From positions 2,418,001 through 2,482,000 of the forward strand of contig NZ_CP086068.1 in NCBI RefSeq assembly GCF_020783335.1: a DNA stretch of 64,000 bases, written 5' to 3'. Position numbers and translations under genes: made by a program. Every line of letters begins with the position of its first letter. Position 1 is the stretch's first letter. Positions 55,727 to 63,527 of the stretch are shown here, piece by piece. This DNA is from Mucilaginibacter daejeonensis. GTDB taxonomy: Bacteria > Bacteroidota > Bacteroidia > Sphingobacteriales > Sphingobacteriaceae. The notes below the pieces were generated by a model. It saw only the letters and a list, made by a program, of their open reading frames with translations, was not told where the DNA came from and made no database searches.

Positions 55727-56953
55727 ATGAAAACATCGCAGTCATTCCGCATTTACTTTACGATCAAGAGTGATAAGGAGAAGGATGGCAAAGCACCACT
55801 ATATGTAGTGGTTACTATCAACAAGGAAAAATGCTTTATTGCCTTAAAGCAAAAAATGGTTGACATCAGTATTTGGGATTTTGGAAAGGGAGCCGCCAAA
55901 GGCACTAAGAATGAAATTAAAGAGCTGAATGCCTATCTAGAAGAGGTAAGGCTTAAATTAGGTAACTGTTATAAGGAGTTACAATTAAAAGGGAAGCTGA
56001 TCAATACGAGATCGATCAAAAGTCTTTTCCTTGGTGAAAAAGAAGAAGCATTTACGTTGAGCAGCCTAATAAGCTACCATAATGAAACGGCTACCACGGA
56101 TTTAAAGTGGAGTACGCTTAAGCATTATTATGTTACCCAGCGCTACTTAAAGAAGTTTTTGGAACAACACTATAATGCTACTGATATATACCTCCGTGAA
56201 CTGAATTATAAGTTCGTGAAAGACTTTGAAGTCTACTTGCGTAACCACAAACCGAAAGATCATCAGAAGCCGCTTAATAACAACGGGGTGATGAAACACA
56301 TTATAAGGTTAAAAAAAATGACTAACCTGGCATTGAATCTCCACTGGATAGATGCAGACCCGTTCGCCACTTATAAACTCAAAATTCAAAAAGTAAATAG
56401 GGAGCAACTTTCTGATCTTGAGTTAAAGGCCATTGAAGAAAAGATATTTGGTGTTGAACGTTTGGAAATGGTGAGGGACATGTTTGTCTTTTGTTGTTAT
56501 ACAGGTCTTTCGTATGTAGATGTAAGCAACCTTGAGGCCGAGCATATAGTAACGGGCGCTGACGGCGACAAATGGATCAGGACATGCAGGGAAAAGACCC
56601 TTATCCCTGTTATTGTACCGCTGCTACCTAAAGCATTAGCCATTTTAGATAAATACAAAGACAATGAACGCGCTTTGTATGATGGGCGAGTATTTCCTAA
56701 AATTTCAAATCAAAAAGTAAACAGTTATTTAAAAGAGATAGCTGACCGTTGCGATGTAACTAAAAACGTTACCTTCCATATTGCCAGACACACATTCGCG
56801 ACTACTATAACATTATCCAATGGTGTACCTATTGAAACTGTGAGCAAGATTTTAGGTCATACCAAAATTACAACCACTCAGATTTATGCGAAAGTTGTAG
56901 AACGGAAGCTCAAGGAAGATATAAATGCCTTGAAACAACGGCTAACTAAATAA
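55727..56953 (+). CDS. Tyrosine recombinase (integrase) of a mobile element
   Basis: This is a 408-residue site-specific recombinase with an N-terminal arm-binding domain (about 1-100), a SAM-like core-binding domain (about 110-215) and a catalytic domain (about 230-400). Catalytic residues seen are Lys290, His351 and Arg354 in HIARHTFATT, His378 in LGHTK, and the nucleophile Tyr387 in QIYAKV. The first catalytic Arg is replaced by Ser262 in YTGLSYVDV, as in CTnDOT-type Bacteroides integrases. It probably moved the defence island into the tRNA-like site just upstream. It faces away from that site. Confidence 0.94.
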   Translation: MKTSQSFRIYFTIKSDKEKDGKAPLYVVVTINKEKCFIALKQKMVDISIWDFGKGAAKGTKNEIKELNAYLEEVRLKLGNCYKELQLKGKLINTRSIKSLFLGEKEEAFTLSSLISYHNETATTDLKWSTLKHYYVTQRYLKKFLEQHYNATDIYLRELNYKFVKDFEVYLRNHKPKDHQKPLNNNGVMKHIIRLKKMTNLALNLHWIDADPFATYKLKIQKVNREQLSDLELKAIEEKIFGVERLEMVRDMFVFCCYTGLSYVDVSNLEAEHIVTGADGDKWIRTCREKTLIPVIVPLLPKALAILDKYKDNERALYDGRVFPKISNQKVNSYLKEIADRCDVTKNVTFHIARHTFATTITLSNGVPIETVSKILGHTKITTTQIYAKVVERKLKEDINALKQRLTK

Positions 56954-56972
56954 ACGCACATGTAAGTAAAGT

Positions 56973-57009
56973 AAAAAGAAAGCTTGATCATTTTTCAAGC
57001 TTTCTTTTT
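56973..57009. terminator. Bidirectional terminator between integrase and LTD-like gene
   Basis: A perfect 15-bp stem (56973-56987 with 56995-57009, 7-nt loop) has A-rich and T-rich flanks, so it can terminate the integrase from the left and the LTD-like gene from the right. It includes the stop codon of the minus-strand gene. Confidence 0.85.
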
Positions 57010-57390
57010 TACTGCCGGTGCTTTTACTGAATTAACCGGGATAAAGTTGATAAGTGTTGCGGTGTCTTTACCATTATCGTTCCAAACACACTCTTCCGAA
57101 CCCCAATATAAAGCCAGGTATTTATCATCACTGTTATTATATTTTTTGAAACCGTTAGTTCCTTTTGTAGTGTAAATAACCACAGCCTGATCTTTTGCTA
57201 ACTGATATTCTGGAAATACATAGATGTGTCGGAACTCATTAGAAATCATTTCGTTTTCATCAAAGGTGCGGTCAACTAATGCAAATCCTTTGGTACTAAT
57301 AGGCGCTGTCGCTTTTAACCAAACTTTTTCTTCTTCAACTGAACTACCGTTCAGGACTCTTGTAATTTCTAAAGTAAATTTCTGTGCCAT
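56995..57390 (-). CDS. Lamin-tail-domain-like (LTD) small protein
   Basis: This is a 131-residue protein whose pattern fits an immunoglobulin-like LTD fold: GFALVDRTFDENEM, HIYVFPEYQLAKDQAVVIYTTKG, and ALYWGSEECVWNDNGKDTATLINF, the last being close to the LTD hallmark (w..gd.a.L.n). There is no signal peptide. It lies 87 nt after the E2-like gene on the same strand as the CBASS operon, possibly as a read-through gene or as an independent unit. A role in CBASS is not established and is suggested only by position. Confidence 0.65.
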   Translation of the reverse strand: MAQKFTLEITRVLNGSSVEEEKVWLKATAPISTKGFALVDRTFDENEMISNEFRHIYVFPEYQLAKDQAVVIYTTKGTNGFKKYNNSDDKYLALYWGSEECVWNDNGKDTATLINFIPVNSVKAPAVKKKA

Positions 57391-57477
57391 AAAATTATAA
57401 TTGGTTATACAAATTTTAAAAATTGCTAAATCAATTGCGGGTTTACTGCTTAAAGTTTTACTATCAACTTACGACAA

Positions 57478-57900
57478 CTACCGCTTACCGGGATGCTCTC
57501 CACCACCTAGCCAATCACCAGTTATATGCCAAACCTCATAATGATACAGCCAAAGTGCGGTCCAGGGAATAATAGTTTCGCTAATGAGGTCGCTTGATTT
57601 AAATTCTCCATATATAGGCCGGTAAAGGCATAAACGCTCTTTTGAATATAAATGCTCCGGCATTTCACCTTTAGAATTCTTTTCAATTTTAGGGTTAAGC
57701 AACGTGATATCTGGTAAATGTCCCAGTTTATAGGCAATCCGAACCATGTAAGAAATGCTTCGGGCGGTAGGTTGTAAATCTCCCACAGCTTTGAGCGTGT
57801 TCCCTATTACATTTGTAGCAAATCCAGGCCATTTGATTTTAATTGCCTGAGCTTGCTGTAAAATTGGCTTCGCCGTTAATAAACTATTATTAAAATACAT
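57478..57900 (-). CDS. CBASS-associated E2-like protein
   Basis: This 140-residue protein resembles the ubiquitin-conjugating-enzyme-like proteins found in short type II CBASS operons. It has the block HLYSKERLCLYRP with Cys91 as candidate catalytic cysteine, then SSDLISETIIPWTALWLYHYEVWHITGDWLGGGEHP, a C-terminal pattern shared by these CBASS E2 proteins. Its start overlaps the CD-NTase stop (TAATG), indicating translational coupling. Such proteins attach the cyclase C-terminus to a target and so raise its activity. No E1 or Cap3 protease gene is nearby. Confidence 0.78.
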   Translation of the reverse strand: MYFNNSLLTAKPILQQAQAIKIKWPGFATNVIGNTLKAVGDLQPTARSISYMVRIAYKLGHLPDITLLNPKIEKNSKGEMPEHLYSKERLCLYRPIYGEFKSSDLISETIIPWTALWLYHYEVWHITGDWLGGGEHPGKR

Positions 57901-59030
57901 TAGTCTCCAAAAAAAGTGTTTGACTTAACTACTGCGCTAGCTACTGTACCAGCCTTGACCATGTTACCGGTCTCCCTGCTTATTCCCAAATTCTGAGCCT
58001 TACGATAACTTTCAAGTAAAGTGGTTTGCTCACGTTGCGCCTTGGTAAATAGGTCATCACCAAATAAGCCCTTTAATATGCGGCTTTCGGTGAGCACTCC
58101 GTGCTGTTTCTTTAACTCCTGCCACTCGCTATACAGATGTACAACAAATGCTTTAAAGGCTGTGTAATACTGTGGCTCGGAATCCCACTTATCTGTAAAA
58201 TCCTCCTGGGGATTTACAGGATTGAGAATCTTTAGCCGGGATGGCAGATAGTTTACATTATGGCGTATTTGGTTTACGATATTTTCAACCGTATCAAAAA
58301 TACTTTCTTCTCCATTGTAATATAACCCAGCGATAGTTGTTAAAATAATGCTTGAAGTTTTATAGCTATCATCACCTTGAAAGTAAATATCTCGGTAACG
58401 CTTAATGAGCTGCACCGCACGTTGCAGTGGTTTTTTATACTTAAAGTTATCAGCAGGAATATTTTCTGCTCTCAGCGCCTTTTCCAATAAGCTAACCTTT
58501 ACGGTATTTGCCCGGTCAATAAACCACTTCGCATATCCGCGCGGGTTGCTGCTTACCCATCTTCCTAATTCATGGTCAGGAACACAAAGCCTGTTGTCAT
58601 CCCAATCAAATTCCTGTATACCAGGTAGAATGTCCATATGAAAATCACCGGAATAATTCAGACGTATACAGCGTTTCTTTAATTCCATCATTCCCTTATA
58701 CGTCTCGTGTTCACTCAGCCTGCGTTTCAGTTCCTGATATATGCGTTGAGGGGTATGCGAGGTGTGATTTGTTTTGATGTGCAAGGCAATATCCAGGTCG
58801 AACTCGTCTTTACCGATGGGTTTTACCGTGGTAAGGATACGTACTGAACCATGTGGATATAGTTCGTAAGAATAAGGCTTAAAGAACTTTTCATCTTTTT
58901 CTATCCAGGATTTGATAGCCTCGTAATGCCCTTTCATCCTGTCGTAACGGCTATCGCCGAGTTGTAATGATTCAGCCATCCTATCCAGAATGTCGTCTAT
59001 CTGCGCTTGTCTATTGTTTAAATATATCAT
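57900..59030 (-). CDS. CD-NTase (CBASS cyclic oligonucleotide synthase)
   Basis: This is a 376-residue cGAS/DncV-like nucleotidyltransferase. The GS motif is Gly61-Ser62 in PHGSVRIL. The metal-binding aspartates are Asp78 and Asp80 in EFDLDIAL, with Asp133 in HMDILP. A C-terminal helical domain completes the fold. On phage infection it should make a cyclic nucleotide that activates the effector. It overlaps both neighbours, by 4 nt with the NUDIX effector gene and by 1 nt with the E2-like gene. The C-terminus reads NTFFGD, so the last residue is Asp rather than the Gly or Ala usual for E2-linked cyclases. Clade and product cannot be assigned by eye. Confidence 0.92.
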   Translation of the reverse strand: MIYLNNRQAQIDDILDRMAESLQLGDSRYDRMKGHYEAIKSWIEKDEKFFKPYSYELYPHGSVRILTTVKPIGKDEFDLDIALHIKTNHTSHTPQRIYQELKRRLSEHETYKGMMELKKRCIRLNYSGDFHMDILPGIQEFDWDDNRLCVPDHELGRWVSSNPRGYAKWFIDRANTVKVSLLEKALRAENIPADNFKYKKPLQRAVQLIKRYRDIYFQGDDSYKTSSIILTTIAGLYYNGEESIFDTVENIVNQIRHNVNYLPSRLKILNPVNPQEDFTDKWDSEPQYYTAFKAFVVHLYSEWQELKKQHGVLTESRILKGLFGDDLFTKAQREQTTLLESYRKAQNLGISRETGNMVKAGTVASAVVKSNTFFGD

Positions 59031-59836
59031 AGGGGTAAAATTTTGAATGTATGAGGTAATATGGTGCGCCCATTATTGGTAGCGCCTTTTCTAATTTCGT
59101 CAGGGGTTGCAAAAACGATTTGTTCGTTATGGTTGATCAAATCGGCGATAGCTTTTTTTTGAGCATCAGTTTCCGGACGTAATTCATAAATCTCTGCATA
59201 ACGAAATTCGTCTATCGGATAGACTGGTGATTTTAAAACGCCTTCAGTATGCTTACAGATAAATACGTACTTCACATGTTTGAAAATATCTTCCTGTAAT
59301 AAGCCGGGCTGCACTAACTCCTCGTAAAACTCACGCCAAGGGTCCATTTCCCGATTTTTGCGGCTTTCAAACCATTTAATAAAATCAATCAGGTCTTTAC
59401 GCTTCTTCAGGCGTATTCGCAGATCGTGATCTGTTTTTTCATCACGCGGCACATGGTCACACGGTTCAACCCCAAGTTTATCAAATAACTCGCGGTTCTC
59501 TTCTTTGAAATATTTGAATGCGCCGCCAATTGGTTGATATCCCACTCGGTCATTTTTATGCCGCTTTATCAAGACATACCTACCATTCACTTCTATCCGG
59601 AACAAATAGGCCACAGTAACGCGTACCGGCTGACTGGCTTTAAATATCTTTGTCTTTAGCAGATTCCAATGCTTTTTATTCTCTATTAAAAACACAATCA
59701 GATCAATAGCCCCGCTTAAAACAAAACCCAAAGCGATCTTGAAAATGGTAGATTTAACATCGGTTGCTGTAATAAAAATGCAGGCTATAAAACCCGCGAT
59801 ACCTATTAAAAAATTGATCTTACCTTTTAAATTCAT
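59027..59836 (-). CDS. cap16: CBASS effector with two membrane segments and a NUDIX domain (Cap16-like)
   Basis: This is a 269-residue protein with two N-terminal membrane helices (about 7-25 and 32-52) and a C-terminal SMODS-associated NUDIX-type domain (about 70-265). The NUDIX motif is degenerate, with GGAFKYF near residue 105 and WREFYEELVQPGLL near residue 170 separated by a long insertion. This suggests ligand binding rather than hydrolysis. This layout is the Cap16 effector class, which disrupts the inner membrane when the cyclic nucleotide binds. A strong GAAAGGAG ribosome-binding site precedes the ATG. It is the first gene of the operon. Confidence 0.85.
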   Translation of the reverse strand: MNLKGKINFLIGIAGFIACIFITATDVKSTIFKIALGFVLSGAIDLIVFLIENKKHWNLLKTKIFKASQPVRVTVAYLFRIEVNGRYVLIKRHKNDRVGYQPIGGAFKYFKEENRELFDKLGVEPCDHVPRDEKTDHDLRIRLKKRKDLIDFIKWFESRKNREMDPWREFYEELVQPGLLQEDIFKHVKYVFICKHTEGVLKSPVYPIDEFRYAEIYELRPETDAQKKAIADLINHNEQIVFATPDEIRKGATNNGRTILPHTFKILPL

Positions 59837-59876
59837 ATACTCCTTTCTTTTTTTTAACTTCCCTTGTTTTTTAAGC

Positions 59877-59942
59877 TCCGGATTATTTGCCCCTCTAATA
59901 AGTATATAACCGGATGTTTAAAAAAGTCCCCCACTTGGGGGA
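59877..59942. promoter_or_regulatory. Two palindromes between the CBASS operon and the sigma/peptidase module
   Basis: An imperfect inverted repeat (TCCGGATTAT at 59877-59886 and ATAACCGGA at 59906-59914) covers the centre of the divergent intergenic region. A perfect 7-2-7 palindrome TCCCCCA-CT-TGGGGGA lies at 59927-59942. They flank the two start regions and are good candidates for regulator sites that could control both directions. No consensus TAnnTTTG promoter was seen here. Confidence 0.5.
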
Positions 59943-60558
59943 AAACCTAACTAAGCCGGTTATTATCACTATGATTTTAGGACCTCACTATAGCAATAAT
60001 CAAAGACGGTTTTCAACGTTAAAAGAAAACGATTGGAAAGTTGTCCTCAGAAAAAGCGCCAAACACATACGTATAAGATTAAGACAAAGGACCTTGAGTG
60101 GCGCCCATAGCGCTGGAAATCTAGGTACTAATCCGGTTGAACATTACTTGGAAATTGCCTATACCAAATTGCTGGGCGGTGAATGGGAATGGAAAGAAAA
60201 GTTTACATTACTAGAGCAGATGATCCGTTTGATCGATCATGAAATAAGTGCTGAAGTTGAAAAATATAAAACACCTAAATCAAAAGCGTTGAGAATCGAA
60301 TATACCGATATCACAGATGAATTTTATATACCAGACGACACGCAGGTAACAGTAGATGAAGAAAAGACGTTTAAGGAGCAATGTGAGGCTTTGAAACATG
60401 CGGCCGCTGGCGATACCGAATTAGAAATGATATATGAAGCTATCTGTGAAGGGATGAAAAGAGCTGAGATTGCCGAACTGTTGGGTAAAACCCCAAAGCA
60501 GTTTGATAAGCTGAAAGAGAAATTGGTTAATAAGGTAAAAAAATCACAACAATCCTGA
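59914..60558 (+). CDS. Sigma-70-like regulatory protein of the defence island
   Basis: This is a 214-residue protein with degenerate ECF-like regions. Residues 40-125 (WKVVLRKSAKHIRIRLRQR, PVEHYLEIAYTKLLGGEWEWKEKFTLLEQMIRLIDHEI) resemble sigma region 2. The C-terminus (IYEAICEGMKRAEIAELLGKTPKQFDKLKEKL) resembles region 4 with its helix-turn-helix. A later ATG at 59971 would give a 195-residue protein and leave the C5/G5 palindrome upstream of the coding region; the real start is uncertain. It leads a three-gene unit with a small helical protein and an ImmA-like peptidase, and is divergent from the CBASS operon. A regulator of that operon is inferred. Confidence 0.7.
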   Translation: MFKKVPHLGENLTKPVIITMILGPHYSNNQRRFSTLKENDWKVVLRKSAKHIRIRLRQRTLSGAHSAGNLGTNPVEHYLEIAYTKLLGGEWEWKEKFTLLEQMIRLIDHEISAEVEKYKTPKSKALRIEYTDITDEFYIPDDTQVTVDEEKTFKEQCEALKHAAAGDTELEMIYEAICEGMKRAEIAELLGKTPKQFDKLKEKLVNKVKKSQQS

Positions 60559-60562
60559 AGCT

Positions 60563-60970
60563 ATGCCGACCAATAAGCAAATTTTAAATAACCTATATGG
60601 GTTAATGTTGGAGATCAACTACCAGCAAGACGATAAGGATGTGTTGGCGGAATTAGAGGCTAAACCAGACTCGGTGGTTAATAACCACCTGCTAAAGATC
60701 AAACAATTAACAGCTAAGTTAAAAGCTGAAGCAAACCGTCAGCGGTATGCAGACGCCGTGAGCCAACTTCAACTTTTAAAACAAAAAGGCATTGAAGAAT
60801 TTAAAAAACTGTTTAGTCCAAGCGATCAGACCAAATTAGTGCCGATGTTCAATCGGTTTACCGAACTTTCCCAAAAAGACGAGCAGGAGATTTTAGAAGA
60901 TCAGGAAATGCTACATTTTATGGAAATACTTAAAGATAGGGCAAACGAGACTGATAGCAATAATGGTTAA
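60563..60970 (+). CDS. Small helical protein between the sigma-like and peptidase genes
   Basis: This is a 135-residue, highly charged, mostly helical protein with heptad-like stretches (LLKIKQLTAKLKAEANRQRYADAVSQLQLLKQKG). I do not recognise it. It starts 4 nt after the sigma-like gene and overlaps the peptidase gene by 8 nt, so the three are translated together. By position it could be an anti-sigma or adaptor protein that is the peptidase substrate. That is inference only. Confidence 0.75.
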   Translation: MPTNKQILNNLYGLMLEINYQQDDKDVLAELEAKPDSVVNNHLLKIKQLTAKLKAEANRQRYADAVSQLQLLKQKGIEEFKKLFSPSDQTKLVPMFNRFTELSQKDEQEILEDQEMLHFMEILKDRANETDSNNG

Positions 60971-61730
60971 CCCTGGTACCAAAGCACTTCAGCTTCTTCA
61001 TGAAATCGGTTGGTCAAAACCTGGCGATCTTTCTATGGAGGATATCGTTTTCTCCCTAAATGGTATTTTAAAATTCCAACCCCTATCCGGTTCAGAGGGG
61101 CGTATATTGATCAAAGGTGACAACGCCATCATTACGGTAAACTCTGCTATCAGTTATGAACCAAGAAAAAATTGGGTGATCGCCCATGAGATCGGACATT
61201 TCTGTCTTCATAAAAATGTGGTGCCCCTATTTTCGGATACCGACAAAACACTATCTGATTGGTTTCAAAAAGGTCCGCAGGAACAACAGGCAAATGACTT
61301 CGCATCGGAGTTATTGATGCCATCGCCATTGTTTAAACACAAAGTTTCAGGTAAGAAACTTAATATTTCTCTCATACAGGATACTGCCAATTATTTTAAT
61401 GTTTCGTTGATTGCCACATTCCTTAAGTACCGTTTTTTGGGAGACTTCCCAGTGATGATTATTTTTATTGAAAATGGGCTAATCAAATGGAAGCAGTATA
61501 CGCAAGGCTTCCCATTTGAGTACATCGAGTATGAAAGCAAAGTGCCCGTTTATACAGTTGCCGGTGATTTATTTTACAATAACACAAAAGAAGAAAGCCC
61601 CGAAAAAGTGGATGCCATAGAATGGTTTCCGGATGACTTCAATATCAAAACTAGAAAGACATGGCAACTTTGGGAGCAGTGTTATAGGGTTTCTGATACT
61701 GGTATTGTTTCATGCTTGTGGACGTTTTAA
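60963..61730 (+). CDS. ImmA/IrrE-family zinc peptidase (M78)
   Basis: This is a 255-residue protein with the HEIGH zinc motif in WVIAHEIGHFCLHKN at about residues 73-87. A downstream acidic ligand lies in ANDFASELLMP, the pattern of ImmA/IrrE peptidases. The C-terminal part (VISDTG region to the end) is of unknown role. Family members cleave repressors in response to DNA damage or other signals; the CapP peptidases of CBASS operons cleave the CapH repressor. Here it lies beside a CBASS operon, in one unit with a sigma-like protein, so a similar derepression role is likely but unproven. Confidence 0.88.
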   Translation: MVNPGTKALQLLHEIGWSKPGDLSMEDIVFSLNGILKFQPLSGSEGRILIKGDNAIITVNSAISYEPRKNWVIAHEIGHFCLHKNVVPLFSDTDKTLSDWFQKGPQEQQANDFASELLMPSPLFKHKVSGKKLNISLIQDTANYFNVSLIATFLKYRFLGDFPVMIIFIENGLIKWKQYTQGFPFEYIEYESKVPVYTVAGDLFYNNTKEESPEKVDAIEWFPDDFNIKTRKTWQLWEQCYRVSDTGIVSCLWTF

Positions 61731-61884
61731 TTTCAAATACTATCGTTTTTATAAGTGTTAATTAATCCTGAACAAGGCGTTTAAGACTTTACGTATGGCA
61801 CACGTGCATCATTTTCCAATTAAGCCTCTCATCGAATTGGACGTTCATAATTAATGAAGTTTTTTCCACGTTGAAATAAACATA

Positions 61885-62934
61885 ATGAATTGGCAAGAAT
61901 ATCAAGCAGCGGTGTCTGCTTTTTTTAAATCAATTGGCGGGACGGCGACAGTAGACGCACCTTTAAAAGGTGTTCGCGGGCATCACAAAATTGACGTTCT
62001 AGTCCGACTAAAGGTTTTTGGTATCGAAGCGCTTTGGATTGTGGAATGTAAACTTTGGAAAACGTCAGTTCCAAAAGAAAAGGTGTTAACGCTTCAGCAA
62101 ATCGTTCAGGACGTGGGCGCTGACCGAGGATTTTTGATGTCCGAGTCTGGTTTTCAATCCGGTACGATCAAAAGTGCCAATTCCTCTAATATTACGCTCA
62201 GTTCGCTGAGCGAATTGCAAGATATGGCCGTCGAGGAACTGATCAAACTGCGCTTTAAATCAGTGTCCGTCAGCCTGAATGATTTGACTCATCGTCATTA
62301 TGCCTTTATGCCCCAGGATAAGTTTAGTAAAATTCAATCCATGGATATTGTTTTAGAATCATTGGCAGACATGTTGTTGATTCGTACAGAATTATTTAAA
62401 GTACATGGCAAACGCTTTCCGGTTTTCCTCGCAGCAGAAACGGTTCATAATGTTAAAGAGTTTGTTGAAGCTGCTGAGCGTATTTTAACAAAAGCTGAGG
62501 GCGTCATTCATCAAATTGAGGAACAATACAACCACAATTTAATCACCGGCCGCAAAGTATTAGCGGACACCAAAGACTTAACTGATCAACTCGTTGCACG
62601 TGCTAAGGAAATCGCCCAAGCACATATCGCTCCTGAAAAGAAAGATGAACTGAGATTGGGTGGGGTGACGATTATGAAAAAGATTGGCGATGCGATGATT
62701 GAACTTCGCGGTTATACAACGAATACCTCTTTTCGCTATTTGCATAATGTCCATCGTGTGTTGATTGATGAACTTTACCTGGATTTATTGAATGAAAACC
62801 TGACTGATGCCGACGTAGCCAAAACCGGTAATAATCTGAAAAAAGCTTTTACCGAGTTTGAAAGTTTTTTTCAGCCAATTATTATCCCGCCCGCTCCAAA
62901 TACATCTGGATCAGCAAAAAATGATGAGATATAG
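61885..62934 (+). CDS. Mrr-like restriction endonuclease
   Basis: This is a 349-residue protein with an N-terminal PD-(D/E)xK nuclease domain of the Mrr type. Asp37 in HHKIDVLVRL and Glu54-x-Lys56 in WIVECKLWK form the catalytic triad, and a GADRGFLMSESGFQSG motif follows. The C-terminal half (about 150-330) is helical and not recognised. It would cut foreign, probably modified, DNA. It lies 154 nt after the peptidase gene. Its last 64 nt overlap the convergent SagB-type gene, so its C-terminus may have been extended by a recombination event. Confidence 0.8.
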   Translation: MNWQEYQAAVSAFFKSIGGTATVDAPLKGVRGHHKIDVLVRLKVFGIEALWIVECKLWKTSVPKEKVLTLQQIVQDVGADRGFLMSESGFQSGTIKSANSSNITLSSLSELQDMAVEELIKLRFKSVSVSLNDLTHRHYAFMPQDKFSKIQSMDIVLESLADMLLIRTELFKVHGKRFPVFLAAETVHNVKEFVEAAERILTKAEGVIHQIEEQYNHNLITGRKVLADTKDLTDQLVARAKEIAQAHIAPEKKDELRLGGVTIMKKIGDAMIELRGYTTNTSFRYLHNVHRVLIDELYLDLLNENLTDADVAKTGNNLKKAFTEFESFFQPIIIPPAPNTSGSAKNDEI

Positions 62935-63527
62935 GGCTCACCTAAACTGCCGATAGGGCAACTGGACAAATTTAAAGCGGTGCAAGTGAGCTGAATACTA
63001 TTGATCAGCGCACCCGCGTCTCTCCAAATCAGAGAGTCAGCATTTTCGTATTTACTATTCGTTCTCTGCGAATGGGCCACAAACCATAACAAAGTACCCC
63101 GTCCAATATTGACAATCTTATTGATATGGATAATAAAGGGCGCAATAACCACTTCGTTCATGATGAGATTTAGGGAATGATCAAATGGATTGTAGTAGTA
63201 AAAATGCTCTCTATGAAACATGGTGGAATTGTACACGATGATGTCAATAGGATGTCTTGCACCCGCAGAGGGAGCGCCGCGGTGCGTAAGGATGTAACCA
63301 TTCTCCTGTAGGTGAAGGTTTTTGACCTTTGCGGTATACCATAATAATTGGCTCAGTTGAGTAAGCATCACCGCGTTGAATTTCCGGGTAGACCTTCTAT
63401 TAGTGATGACCTTGCCAAATGGTATCATAAGTAATGTTTCAGGACAGGATAGCTTGATCCGGTCACCCAGCTGATATTCGTAACCGGTGACTGGTTCTTC
63501 CGTAAGTTTGACGTGTGGATTTTTCAC
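62871..63527 (-). CDS. SagB-type nitroreductase-fold oxidoreductase
   Basis: This is a 218-residue FMN-binding protein of the SagB/ThcOx dehydrogenase family. Signatures are NRRSTRKFNAVMLTQLSQLLWYTAKVK near residues 43-70, RGAPSAGARHPIDIIVY near 85-100, and SCPIGSLGEPYISSFF near the C-terminus. SagB-type enzymes oxidise azoline rings in modified peptides or act on other small substrates. The start overlaps the stop of the QueC-like gene by 4 nt, so the two work together. No SagC/SagD-type cyclodehydratase gene is visible within the window. Confidence 0.82.
   Translation of the reverse strand: MKNPHVKLTEEPVTGYEYQLGDRIKLSCPETLLMIPFGKVITNRRSTRKFNAVMLTQLSQLLWYTAKVKNLHLQENGYILTHRGAPSAGARHPIDIIVYNSTMFHREHFYYYNPFDHSLNLIMNEVVIAPFIIHINKIVNIGRGTLLWFVAHSQRTNSKYENADSLIWRDAGALINSIQLTCTALNLSSCPIGSLGEPYISSFFADPDVFGAGGIIIG

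Noticed and set aside
60963-61730. HEIGH peptidase gene as part of a toxin-antitoxin pair
   Set aside because: No RES- or HTH-type toxin or antitoxin partner is seen. The three-gene order with a sigma-like protein fits a regulatory module better.
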